Source: Streptomyces sp. CA-210063
GTDB taxonomy: Bacteria > Actinomycetota > Actinomycetes > Streptomycetales > Streptomycetaceae
Assembly: GCF_024612015.1 (NCBI RefSeq)
Contig: NZ_CP102512.1
Span: forward strand, 8,060,001 to 8,124,000
Direction of reading: 5' to 3'
DNA: 64,000 nt
The notes beneath the pieces are model-generated. The model was given only the letters and a program-made list of their open reading frames with translations. It was not told the origin of the DNA and ran no database searches. The position numbers and the translations under genes are program-made. Shown one piece after another: positions 39,043 to 47,556 of this stretch. How positions within the stretch are numbered: position 1 is the first letter of the stretch; each line of letters begins with the position of its first letter.

Positions 39043-40044
39043 TCACTCCCAGTCCCACCCGATCCCGACGATCCCCGTCCGCACCCGTGGTTCCACGAGG
39101 TGGACCGAGCGGTGCAGGCCGCTCAGCGGGAGGGACTGCCTGCCGCTGCGGGGGGCGGCCGCCGAGTGCTGGCTGAAGCGGTGGCAGCGCACGGGCAGGG
39201 CGCGTTCGTCGAAGCGCACCTGGAGGGCGTACTGACCGCCCGCGGCGCGGAAACCGCGGACGTACTCGGTGCAGACACCGGCCGTGCCGTCGTCGAAGCC
39301 GTAGCGGAAGAGGAACGTGTCGCCACTGCGCAGCCGGGTGTCGAAGAGGAGTTCGGCGACGAGGACACCGGTGTCGCGGTCCCAACGCACCCGCCCGCTG
39401 CGGCAGTTCTCCAGCGCACGGACGCCCATCCGCTCCGGGGCACAGCCCGGGTCGCCGTGGTGGACGGCCACATAGCGGTCCACGCCGTCCTTGTGGGCGC
39501 GCACGATGTGCTGGGACTCGCGGCCCAGCAGCTCCCGGCAGGCGCCGACGCGGACCCGCTCGTGATGGCCGACGGTGTGCACGCCGCCGTCGAGCGGCAC
39601 CTCCAGGTCGGTGAGGAGCCGTTCCAGGACGCCGGAGGCCTCCACGACGGAGCGGTAGGAGCGGCCGGAGGGGCGCTCCGGGACGGAGTGCTCGTCGGCC
39701 TGCGCGAGCAGCCGGATCAGCGACTCGTCCGGGAGCTGGAGGATCTCCTCCAGGGCCCGCACGGCCCGCAGCGACTCGGGGCGCTGCGGACGCCGGGCGC
39801 CCTGCTGCCAGTAACTGAGGCTGGTGACACCGACCTTGACCCCGTACCGCGACAGATGGTGCTGCACGCGCTGCAGCGGCAGTCCGCGGGCGGCGATCGC
39901 GGCGCGCAGCGCGACATGGAAGGGGCCGCCCCGCAGGACCGACTCCAGCTCCGCCGCGACGACGTCCGTGGCGACGTCCGCGACGACGTCCGTGGCGTCG
40001 CCCGTGACCGTCGCGACGTCCGCGTGCTCTGTGGCGTGCCGCAT
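39043..40044 (-). CDS. XRE-like regulatory protein, Streptomyces-type
   Basis: Residues of about 35-110 resemble a helix-turn-helix (ALRAAIAARGLPLQRVQHHL followed by GVTSLSYWQQGARRPQRPES). The long C-terminal part (about 125-333) is a soluble domain with no motif I recognise (VHTVGHHERVRVGACRELLG; FDTRLRSGDTFLFRYGF). The first 32 residues hold short (A)TDVVADV repeats from a GACGTCCGTGGC-type DNA repeat. ATG at 40044 has AGAAAGG upstream. It follows the receiver-only gene by 207 bp on the same strand, so shared control is possible. Target unknown. Confidence 0.8.
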   Translation of the reverse strand: MRHATEHADVATVTGDATDVVADVATDVVAAELESVLRGGPFHVALRAAIAARGLPLQRVQHHLSRYGVKVGVTSLSYWQQGARRPQRPESLRAVRALEEILQLPDESLIRLLAQADEHSVPERPSGRSYRSVVEASGVLERLLTDLEVPLDGGVHTVGHHERVRVGACRELLGRESQHIVRAHKDGVDRYVAVHHGDPGCAPERMGVRALENCRSGRVRWDRDTGVLVAELLFDTRLRSGDTFLFRYGFDDGTAGVCTEYVRGFRAAGGQYALQVRFDERALPVRCHRFSQHSAAAPRSGRQSLPLSGLHRSVHLVEPRVRTGIVGIGWDWE

Positions 40045-40251
40045 GCAGGGGGCCTTTCTGTAGAGGAGTACGCGACGGCTGGTCGGACCGCGCGGGCCGA
40101 TGGGGCGCCCGGAGGACGCTCGGAGACGGCCGTCCGTCTTCACATCCGTACGACGGCGTTCCTCGTCCTGAGTTCCCCCGCATTGAAGCGTGTTGACCAA
40201 GTCCCGACAACACCTGGTGCGTGACATGGCCGGACACCACCGCCAAGATCC

Positions 40252-40626
40252 TCAATGCGCCGGGCACCCGGGATTCGGCCCCAGCAGGTCCCGCAGCGCC
40301 TGTCCCGAGAGCTTCGACTTGTGAAGAAAACCCCGGGCGGGACTGGCGGCGACGAGTTCCTGGATGTCGTCCAGGGGATGCGTGGAGGTGAGGATGATGA
40401 CGGACGAGGCGGTGCGCGCGAGCCTCGCCGCGAGCTCCAGTCCGCTCTCGCCGTTGAGGTCGATGTCCAACAGGACGAGATCAGGGGACAGTTCCGCGGC
40501 CCGTGCCAGCGCCTCCGCGCCCGTGGACGCCACGCCGACGACGCGGATCCCGTCGCGCTCCAGCAGCGTGCGGGCAGTCTCCAGGAACCGGGCACTGTCA
40601 TCGACGATGAGACAGCGCATGGACAT
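40252..40626 (-). CDS. Receiver-only (CheY-like) response regulator
   Basis: The protein is a single REC domain of 124 residues. The acidic pair LIVDD, phosphorylation site Asp54 in VLLDIDLNGE, the Thr/Ser of ILTSTHP and the Lys of FLHKSKL are all present. There is no DNA-binding output domain. ATG at 40626 (GGGAGG upstream) is preferred over GTG 40632. It is divergent from two solute-binding lipoprotein genes that precede a histidine kinase, so it may compete for or relay phosphate from that kinase. This is inference from position and from the shared intergenic motif. Confidence 0.92.
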   Translation of the reverse strand: MSMRCLIVDDSARFLETARTLLERDGIRVVGVASTGAEALARAAELSPDLVLLDIDLNGESGLELAARLARTASSVIILTSTHPLDDIQELVAASPARGFLHKSKLSGQALRDLLGPNPGCPAH

Positions 40627-40656
40627 GGTCACAGCCTCCCAAGGTGGTCATGGGCA

Positions 40657-40714
40657 CACATTCCGGCTAGCGGGTAAGTGTCGGCGCCGCCGGATTCCGG
40701 TTAGCGGGAATGTG
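40657..40714. promoter_or_regulatory. Paired TTCCGG(C/T)TAGCGGG repeats in the divergent promoter region
   Basis: TTCCGGCTAGCGGGTA (40661-40676) and TTCCGGTTAGCGGGAA (40695-40710) are direct repeats 34 bp apart (centre to centre). The outer bases CACATTCC (40657) and GGAATGTG (40714) are also inverted. A close match lies in front of the NarL-type regulator gene at 46661. CTAG is rare in Streptomyces DNA, so the sharing is unlikely to be chance. It is probably an operator for one of the regulators; unproven. Confidence 0.6.
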
Positions 40715-40830
40715 CTGAAGTCCTTTGCCGAATCAACGGGTTCTCTCTCACCCAGGGAATCGAACGCAACACGACGAGTAGCATGTCGCTGCCCTGGGGG
40801 CCGTGTCGTCCGGTCGAGTGGGGGTGTGCG

Positions 40831-42222
40831 ATGAAGATGCCGCGCCGGGACCTCGGAAGAAGCCGTGTCCGCCGTGCCCTGCTGTCGGGCGTGGCGGTGG
40901 CCGCGCTGCTGCTGTCCGGATGCAGTGGCGGCGGAGACAGCCGGGCGGGCGAGGGGGACAGGACGGCGGGCGACACGACCTGCGACGGGAAGATCGACGG
41001 CACCGCCCACATCACGATGTGGTTCCACGCCGGGCAGAGCGGTGAGCTGACCACGCTGCGCAGCCAGGTCAAGGAGTTCAACAAGTCCCAGCGGCAGGTG
41101 CGGGTCGAACTGGTCACCCTGCCCGAGCAGCGCCCGTACACCGAACTCGTCCTGTCCGCGGCGGCCAGCGGCGACCTGCCCGACCTGCTCGACTTCGACG
41201 GCCCGAACCTCTACAGCTACGCCTGGTCCGGCACCCTCAAGCCGATCGACTCCTGCGTGCCCGCGAAGACCCGCGGCGATCTGCTGCCCTCCATCCGCCG
41301 GCAGGGCACGTACGACGGGAGGCTGTGGGGCGTGGGCACGTTCGATTCCGGACTCGGTCTGTACGTACGGCCGTCGGTGCTCAAGGAGGCGGGGGTGCGC
41401 ATCCCGAAGGGCGTCGACGACGCCTGGACCGCCGACGAGCTGACGGAGATCCTGCGCGAGCTGCGCGCGGCGGGCTACGAGGCGCCGCTGGACCTGAACA
41501 TCACCGACTCCAAGCTCGCCGACGAGTGGAACACCTACGCCTTCGCGCCGGCCGTGTGGTCGGCCGGGGGCGATCTCATCGACCCCGAGGAGTTCCGCAC
41601 GGCCGACGGGTTCCTCAACGGTCCGGAGTCCGTCGGGGCGCTCACCACCCTGCAGAAGTGGGTCGAGGAGGGATACGTCGACAAGGACAGGGACAAGGAC
41701 AAGAGCGCGTTCGTGAAGGGCCGCAGCCCCATCTCCTGGATGGGGCACTGGAAGTACGGCGAGTTCAGCGAGGCGCACCCGGGTGACGTGGCGATCGTGC
41801 CGCTGCCCGACTTCGGCACGGGTACCGTCACCGGCATGGGTTCCTGGCAGTGGGGCATCCCCTCCGGGGGCGCCGACGGCGACGCGGTGTGGCGTTTCCT
41901 GGAGTATCTGTTGCAGCCGGAGCAGGTGGTCAGGATGAGCGAGGCCAACGGCGCGATTCCGGCCACGGAGCGAGCGGTGAAGCTCTCCCCGCTGTACGAC
42001 GAGGACGGCGCGGAGCGGCTGTTCATCGAGCAGCTGCGCAGCGGGGTCGCCCGGCCCAGGCCGCAGACACCGGCGTACCCGGCGGTCACCGTCGCCTTCT
42101 CGCGTGCGGTCGCCGACATCGTCTTCGCGGGAGCGCCCGCCGAGAAGACGCTCGACGAGGCGGTCGAGGCCATCGACCAGGACCTCGCCGCCCACGACGG
42201 CTACCCGAAGAGCGGACCATGA
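40831..42222 (+). CDS. Solute-binding lipoprotein 1 (SBP_bac_1, sugar type) next to a two-component kinase
   Basis: A lipoprotein signal ends at AALLLSGCSGGG. The mature protein is a type I sugar-binding fold (SBP_bac_1): ITMWFHAGQSGELTTLRSQV, ASGDLPDLLDFDGPNLYSYA, FAPAVWSAGGDLI and WQWGIPSGGADGDAVWRFLE. There are cysteine pairs at TCDGKID and DSCVP. It is 463 residues and anchored outside the membrane. It is followed by a paralogue with an ATGA overlap and then a histidine kinase, with no permease or ATPase gene near. A ligand-presenting role to the kinase is therefore more likely than transport, though a distant transporter cannot be excluded. Confidence 0.92.
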   Translation: MKMPRRDLGRSRVRRALLSGVAVAALLLSGCSGGGDSRAGEGDRTAGDTTCDGKIDGTAHITMWFHAGQSGELTTLRSQVKEFNKSQRQVRVELVTLPEQRPYTELVLSAAASGDLPDLLDFDGPNLYSYAWSGTLKPIDSCVPAKTRGDLLPSIRRQGTYDGRLWGVGTFDSGLGLYVRPSVLKEAGVRIPKGVDDAWTADELTEILRELRAAGYEAPLDLNITDSKLADEWNTYAFAPAVWSAGGDLIDPEEFRTADGFLNGPESVGALTTLQKWVEEGYVDKDRDKDKSAFVKGRSPISWMGHWKYGEFSEAHPGDVAIVPLPDFGTGTVTGMGSWQWGIPSGGADGDAVWRFLEYLLQPEQVVRMSEANGAIPATERAVKLSPLYDEDGAERLFIEQLRSGVARPRPQTPAYPAVTVAFSRAVADIVFAGAPAEKTLDEAVEAIDQDLAAHDGYPKSGP

Positions 42223-43616
42223 CCCACGCCGCCGGCCCCCGGCCAAGCACTCCGACCGGCCGGCCCGGCGCTTCGAGGACACCGGGCCGTGCCCTGTCGG
42301 CGTTTCTGCTGTGCATGGCCCTGCTCCTGGCGGGCTGCGAAGCGGGCGGCAACGGCGGCGAGGACACCCGGCGCAGCTCCGACGCGACCTGCGACGGGCG
42401 GATCGACGCCCCCGCGCAGATCACGATGTGGTTCCACACACCGGCCGCGCGCGGCGAACTGGAGGCCGTGCGCGCCCAGGTACGGGCGTTCAACACCTCC
42501 CAGGACGAGGTGAAGGTCCGTCTCGTCCGCCTCCCGGAAGGCGACTACGACGACCTGGTCCGCACGGCGGCGGCCGACGGCGAACTGCCCGACCTGCTCG
42601 ACTTCGACGCCCCGAAGCTTTTCAGCCACGCCTGGGCGGGCGACCTCCGTCCGATCGACTCCTGCGTACCCGAGGCGCTGCGCGCGGACCTGCTCCCCTC
42701 CGTCCTCGAACAGGGCACCTACCGGGGCAGGCTGTGGGGCCTCGGCACGTTCGACTCCGGACTCGGCCTCCACGTACGGCCGTCGGTGCTCAAGAAGGCG
42801 GGCGTACGCATCCCGAAGGGCGTCGGCGACGCCTGGACCGCCGACGAGTTCACCGGCATCCTGAAGAAACTGCGCACCCTGGGCTACGAGAGGCCGCTGG
42901 ACCTCCATATGCCGTGGGCCGGCACCGAATGGGGAACGTACGGTTTCGCGCCGGCCGTGTGGTCGGCGGGCGGCGACCTGATCGAACGCTCCACCTATCG
43001 AACGGCCGACGGAGTGCTCAACGGGCCGCGGTCGGTCGAGGCGTTGACGACGCTGCAGGGCTGGGCGAAGGCGGGATACGTGGACGCGAACAAGGACTTC
43101 GGGGCCTTCCGGAAGGGCAGGAGCCCCGTGTCCTGGACCGGCCACTGGTGGCACCGGGGCTACGCCGAGGCCCACCCGGGCGACGTCGCGATCGTGCCGC
43201 TGCCCGACTTCGGCACGGGCACCGCCACCGGGATGGGCTCCTGGCAGTGGGGCATCCCCGCGGGCACCGCCGACGGCGACGCCGTCTGGCGCTTCCTGGC
43301 ATTCCTGCTGCGCCCTGACGAGATCCTGCGCATGACCGACGTCAACGGCGGGATACCCGCCACCGGCACGGCCGTCGAACGCACCGAGGCGTTCGCCGAG
43401 GGCGGCCCCGCGCGGCTCTACATAGAACAACTGCGCGACGGCACCGCCCGCCCCCGGCCGCAGACACCCGCCTACCCGGCGATCACCGAGGCGTTCGCCC
43501 GGGCGTTCGCGAAGATCATGCGGGGAGCGCCTGTGCAGCCCACCCTCGACGAGGCGGCGCGTGCCGTCGACAAGGACCTGGCGGACCACAGCCACTACCC
43601 GCCGACCGGACCGTGA
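42219..43616 (+). CDS. Solute-binding lipoprotein 2, paralogue of the preceding gene
   Basis: The lipoprotein signal ends at ALLLAGCEAGG. The mature part aligns end to end with the preceding protein (TCDGRIDAPAQITMWFH; RLWGLGTFDSGLGLHVRPSV; PLPDFGTGTATGMGSWQWG), with the conserved cysteines kept. It clearly arose by tandem duplication, but residues in the expected ligand cleft differ (for example HMPWAGTEW against NITDSKLADEW), suggesting a second ligand. Its ATG overlaps the first gene's stop by four bases and its stop is nine bases before the kinase start. Confidence 0.92.
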   Translation: MTHAAGPRPSTPTGRPGASRTPGRALSAFLLCMALLLAGCEAGGNGGEDTRRSSDATCDGRIDAPAQITMWFHTPAARGELEAVRAQVRAFNTSQDEVKVRLVRLPEGDYDDLVRTAAADGELPDLLDFDAPKLFSHAWAGDLRPIDSCVPEALRADLLPSVLEQGTYRGRLWGLGTFDSGLGLHVRPSVLKKAGVRIPKGVGDAWTADEFTGILKKLRTLGYERPLDLHMPWAGTEWGTYGFAPAVWSAGGDLIERSTYRTADGVLNGPRSVEALTTLQGWAKAGYVDANKDFGAFRKGRSPVSWTGHWWHRGYAEAHPGDVAIVPLPDFGTGTATGMGSWQWGIPAGTADGDAVWRFLAFLLRPDEILRMTDVNGGIPATGTAVERTEAFAEGGPARLYIEQLRDGTARPRPQTPAYPAITEAFARAFAKIMRGAPVQPTLDEAARAVDKDLADHSHYPPTGP

Positions 43617-43625
43617 GGCCCGGCC

Positions 43626-46433
43626 GTGCTCCGCCCACCGTCCCGCGGACGAGTCCCCGCCCCGCGCCCCACCGTGGCGCGAATCCGCCGCCGCACCGCG
43701 ACCGTGGGCACCGTCCCGTTCCTGGCCCGGCTGCGCGTCGGCCCCAAGCTGATGCTGCTCGTCCTGCTGCCGGTCACCGTCCTGCTGGCCTTCACGGCCT
43801 TCACCACCGTGACCCAGTGGGAGGAGGCGCGGACCCTGCGCGACTTCGACACCGCGATCGAGGTGTCGTTCGCGACCGGCGAGGTCGCGGGCGCCGTCGC
43901 ACGCGAGCGGATCGCCGCGGTCGAGGCCCGGCTCAGCGCCGAACCGGACACCCTGCGCGGCCGGTCGGAGGCCCAGCGGATCACCGACGACGCGCTGCGG
44001 CGGGCCTTCGACGAAGCCGTCGGTCGGCCGGAGTCCGATGTCGCCGGGGGCCTCGACGCCGTACGCCGGCAACTGCACGCACTCCGGGTGCAGACGGGCA
44101 CCGGCTCGCTGGACGCGCAGACCGTGGCCCAGCGGTACGAGGTCATAGAGAACACCCTCCTCGACATCGTCGCCGCCCTCGAATCCGGGCGCCCCACCAG
44201 GGCCGCGGGCCGCGCGGCCGACGCCCACATCGCGATGCTGCGGGCCATCGCCGCCGCCGAGAGCGAGAGGGCGGAACTCGCCATCCTGTTCCACGCGCCC
44301 GCCGAGGGGCGCGCCACCGCGGCCGCAGGCCGCTGGACCGAACTGGAGAAGGCCCAGCTGAGGGCGTTCCGGCAGACCACGTCGGACGAGCTGAAGGCCG
44401 AACTGCACACCGCGATCTTCCAGGCCGCCGGACGCGAGGTCCGCAAGGCCCGCGACCTGCTCGCCGACACCGACCCCCGGCCCACCGACTGGCCCTCGTA
44501 CGACAGCTGGCTGTCCGACTCCGAGCGGTACGTCGACGCGTTGCGCGGCATTCAGGACCGGGCCGCCCGGGAACTGGCCGTGACCGCCGAGCGCGACCTG
44601 CGCACCACCCGCGCCCAGGCCTTCACCGAACTGGCCGTCTCCCTCGGTGTCCTGGGCCTCGTCACCCTCCTCGCGCTGGCCCTGCGCCGCTCCATCACCC
44701 GCCCCCTCGGCCAGGTCTCCGAGGGCGCCCGCGCCCTGTCGGACGGCGACCTCTCGTACGACATCCGCTACGCGGGACGCGACGAACTCGGGGACGTCGC
44801 CGACACGTTCCGTGAGCTGCGGGTGACCAGCGAGCGGCTGGCCGACGAGATCCGGGCCATGAACACGGCCATCGACGCCGGCCGGCTCGAACACCGGGCC
44901 GACGTCGACTCCTTCGACGGCACCTGGGCCCAGCTGCTGGGCGGCATGAACGGCACGATGTCCTCCTTCGCCGCCGCCCACGGCCGGCGCAGAAGGGCCG
45001 AGCAGGAGCTGGAGGGCATCTTCAACCTCTCCCTGGACCTGCTGTGCATCAGCAGCGTCGACGGCTACTTCCTGCGGGTCAACCCGGCCTTCGAGCGCAC
45101 CCTGGGCCATCCGGCCGAGACGCTGACCTCCCGGCCGTTCCTGGAGTTCGTCCACGAGGAGGACCGGGACAGCACCCGGGAGGCCATCGCGCTGCTGGCG
45201 AGCGGCGCCGAGCTCGCCGAGTTCGAGAACCGGTACGTCCGCGCCGACGGCACCGACTGCTGGCTGCAGTGGAGCGCCCGGCCCGTCCCCGAGGAAGGAC
45301 TCATCTACGCCGCCGCCCGCGACGTCACCGAGAGCCGCCGGGCCTCCCTCGAACAGGCCGCGCTGCGCCGGGTCGCCACCGCGGTCGCGCGCGGTGTGCC
45401 GCCGTCCGACGTGTTCACGAAGGTGGCGGAGGAAGTGAGCTCCCTGCTGGGCACGGCCTCGGCCGTCCTGCGCTACGAGCCCGACGGCGGCACCACACTC
45501 CTCGGGACCGCGCAGGCGCGGGTCGACGCGACCGCCGACGCCGCCCGGATGGCGCGTCATGAGGCGGCGCGGAAGGCGATCGAGGAGGTGGCCCGGACCG
45601 GGGCCGCGGCCCGGTCGGGCACGTCCGTGGGTGCCCCCATCGTCGTGGACGGCAGGCTGTGGGGGGTGGTGGTGGCGGCCTCCCTCCTCGACCCGCTGCC
45701 CGACGGCACGGAGTCCCGGCTCGCCGACTTCACCGAACTGATCGCCACCGCGATCGCCAACGCCGACAGCCGGGACCAGCTGACCGCCTCACGTGCGCGC
45801 GTGGTGGCCGCCGGGGACGCCTCCCGGCGCCGCATCGAACGCGATCTGCACGACGGCGTCCAGCAGCGTCTGGTCTCCCTCCAACTGGAACTGCGGATGA
45901 CGCAGACCCTGGTGACGGACCACTCCTCGGAACTCGCCCAGCAGCTGGACCACCTGGGCAAGGGCCTCGACGGCGCCTTCCAGGACCTGCTCCAGATAGC
46001 CCGGGGCATCCACCCGTCCGTCCTGTCCAAGGGCGGCCTGGGCCCAGCCCTGCGCGCCCTGGCCCGCCGATCCGCGATCCCCATGGAACTCGACCTCGCC
46101 CTGGCCGGCGCCCGCTTCCCCGAACAGGTGGAGGTGGCCGCGTACTACGTCACCTCCGAGTGCCTCACCAACGCCGTCAAGCACGCGCGCGCGAGCGTGG
46201 TGACCGTGGCGGCTCTGGAGCGTTCGGGCGTGCTGGAGCTGGTCATCCGCGACGACGGCGTCGGGGGAGCGGAACCGGACAAGGGTTCGGGGCTCATCGG
46301 GCTCATCGACCGGGTGGAGGCGATCGGCGGCCGGCTGACCGTGGCCAGCCCGCCGGGCGGCGGTACGACGCTGAGTGTGCGGCTGCCGGTGACCGCGCCC
46401 GCGGCGGCCGTGGACGTCCCGCCGCTTGGCTGA
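43626..46433 (+). CDS. Large sensor histidine kinase (extracellular sensor-HAMP-PAS-GAF-HisKA_3-HATPase)
   Basis: The kinase is 935 residues. TM1 is at about 42-62 and TM2 at about 340-358, enclosing a 270-residue helical external domain that resembles nitrate/nitrite-sensing (NIT) domains. HAMP follows (RSITRPLGQVSEGARAL), with a second HAMP-like linker. PAS begins near 461 (SLDLLCISSVDGYFLRVNPA) and GAF at about 590-720. The HisKA_3 box RRIERDLHDGVQQRL has phospho-acceptor His742. The HATPase has TNAVKHARAS, RDDGVGGA and GSGLIGLIDRVEAIGG. Start is GTG 43626; a later start is possible. It is in an operon with the two lipoproteins. The NarL-type regulator 308 bp on is its likely partner. Confidence 0.93.
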   Translation: MLRPPSRGRVPAPRPTVARIRRRTATVGTVPFLARLRVGPKLMLLVLLPVTVLLAFTAFTTVTQWEEARTLRDFDTAIEVSFATGEVAGAVARERIAAVEARLSAEPDTLRGRSEAQRITDDALRRAFDEAVGRPESDVAGGLDAVRRQLHALRVQTGTGSLDAQTVAQRYEVIENTLLDIVAALESGRPTRAAGRAADAHIAMLRAIAAAESERAELAILFHAPAEGRATAAAGRWTELEKAQLRAFRQTTSDELKAELHTAIFQAAGREVRKARDLLADTDPRPTDWPSYDSWLSDSERYVDALRGIQDRAARELAVTAERDLRTTRAQAFTELAVSLGVLGLVTLLALALRRSITRPLGQVSEGARALSDGDLSYDIRYAGRDELGDVADTFRELRVTSERLADEIRAMNTAIDAGRLEHRADVDSFDGTWAQLLGGMNGTMSSFAAAHGRRRRAEQELEGIFNLSLDLLCISSVDGYFLRVNPAFERTLGHPAETLTSRPFLEFVHEEDRDSTREAIALLASGAELAEFENRYVRADGTDCWLQWSARPVPEEGLIYAAARDVTESRRASLEQAALRRVATAVARGVPPSDVFTKVAEEVSSLLGTASAVLRYEPDGGTTLLGTAQARVDATADAARMARHEAARKAIEEVARTGAAARSGTSVGAPIVVDGRLWGVVVAASLLDPLPDGTESRLADFTELIATAIANADSRDQLTASRARVVAAGDASRRRIERDLHDGVQQRLVSLQLELRMTQTLVTDHSSELAQQLDHLGKGLDGAFQDLLQIARGIHPSVLSKGGLGPALRALARRSAIPMELDLALAGARFPEQVEVAAYYVTSECLTNAVKHARASVVTVAALERSGVLELVIRDDGVGGAEPDKGSGLIGLIDRVEAIGGRLTVASPPGGGTTLSVRLPVTAPAAAVDVPPLG

Positions 46434-46741
46434 CCGCCCGGAGCGTACGCGGGTGAGGCCCGTTCAAGGGGGGAGTCCGGGACTCGGTACGGGCGTACGT
46501 TCCGGGCGGTCGGGTCGGACGGCGGAGACGGCCGTCCGGCTCTGGGAGCAGGGGACGACCTGCCGGCTCTCGCCCGAGACGGCCGGTCAGCCCGTGACTG
46601 CACTGCTTCGAGCATGGTGCGTAAACGTTCCGGTGTCGTCATGGCCCTCCCCCAACTAGGCTTCCGGCTAGCCGTAAGACCCATGTTCAGGCAGGCTGTT
46701 GGGACAAACGGGACAGGTCGGGCAAGGGGGAGACCGAGACC
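46434..46741. promoter_or_regulatory. 308-bp region before the response regulator, with shared motif
   Basis: No gene is seen. A hairpin (arms CGGACGGC 46516-46523 and GCCGTCCG 46531-46538) may terminate or attenuate kinase-gene transcripts. CTTCCGGCTAGCCGTAAG at 46661-46678 repeats the motif found in the divergent region near 40661, about 60-80 bp before the regulator start, a reasonable operator position. Confidence 0.6.
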
Positions 46742-47413
46742 ATGGAGGCCGATCAGCATCCGGTGCGTGGGCGGGTGGTGCTCGCGGACGACGACGTGCT
46801 GCTGCGGGAGGGGCTGGCGAGCCTCTGCGAGCGCGTCGGCTACGAGGTGGTGGGCCAGGCCGGGGACGCCGGCGGGCTCATGGAGATCGTCGAGAGCGAG
46901 CTTCCGGACATCGCGATCGTCGACATCCGGATGCCGCCGACGCAGTCCACGGAGGGGTTGAAGGCCGCGCGGGAGATCCGGGAGCGGTATCCGGCGGTCG
47001 GGATCCTGGTGCTGTCGGCGTTCGTCGAGGTCGAGGACGCTTTGGAGTTGATGGCCGGGGGGCGGAGCATCGGGTATCTGCTCAAGAGCCGGATCACTGT
47101 CGTGGACGAGTTCCTGGAGACGCTGGACCGGATCCGCCGGGGTGGTTCGGTGGTGGATCCGTCGCTGGTGCAGGAGCTGGTGGCCGCGCAGCGGCGTGAC
47201 GATCCGCTGTCGATGCTCAGCAATCGTGAGCGGGAGGTTCTCGGCCTGATGGCCGAGGGGCGGTCCAATGCGGGGATCGGTCGTCGGCTGTGGGTGACCG
47301 AGGGGACCGTGGAGAAGCATGTGCGGAGCATCTTGGGGAAGCTGCGGTTGCCCGAGGAGCCTGATGATCATCGGCGGGTTCTGGCTGTGCTGACGTTTTT
47401 GGAGACGCGTTAG
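46742..47413 (+). CDS. NarL/LuxR-type response regulator
   Basis: The receiver domain starts [15 protein letters not shown], with the phosphorylation site Asp61 in [10 protein letters not shown] and the Lys of GYLLKSRI. The C-terminal LuxR-type HTH is [20 protein letters not shown], then [21 protein letters not shown]. The length of 223 residues is typical. ATG at 46742 has GGGGGAG about ten bases upstream. HisKA_3-type kinases pair with NarL-type regulators, and this gene is the next one after such a kinase, so the pairing is well supported by context. Confidence 0.95.
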   Translation: MEADQHPVRGRVVLADDDVLLREGLASLCERVGYEVVGQAGDAGGLMEIVESELPDIAIVDIRMPPTQSTEGLKAAREIRERYPAVGILVLSAFVEVEDALELMAGGRSIGYLLKSRITVVDEFLETLDRIRRGGSVVDPSLVQELVAAQRRDDPLSMLSNREREVLGLMAEGRSNAGIGRRLWVTEGTVEKHVRSILGKLRLPEEPDDHRRVLAVLTFLETR

Positions 47414-47449
47414 AGCTCGGCGGGTGCGGTTGTTCGGCGGCCGCGGGTT

Positions 47450-47500
47450 GGTGGGCGGCTGGTCGCGCAGTTCCCCGCGCCCCTACGGGGCGCTGCCCCC
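47450..47500 (-). repeat. Intergenic hairpin repeat, copy 1
   Basis: On the minus strand this reads AGCGCCCCGTAGGGGCGCGG then GGAACTGCGCGACCAGCC. It contains a GCGCCCC/GGGGCGC hairpin and a conserved GGGGAACTGCGCGACCAGC tail. A second copy, in the other orientation, is at 60226-60272. I recall such elements as frequent between Streptomyces genes; function is unknown. It sits between the response regulator and uvrC. Confidence 0.8.
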
Positions 47501-47556
47501 TGGCTCTGTCCACAGGGCACCCCGTGTTGTCACTCCCCGCCAGTAGGGTGTGGAAC

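Noticed and set aside
40831..43616. The two lipoproteins as part of a sugar ABC importer
   Set aside because: No permease or ATPase gene is adjacent; the operon instead continues into a histidine kinase. A distant transporter is still possible, so this is set aside rather than disproved.
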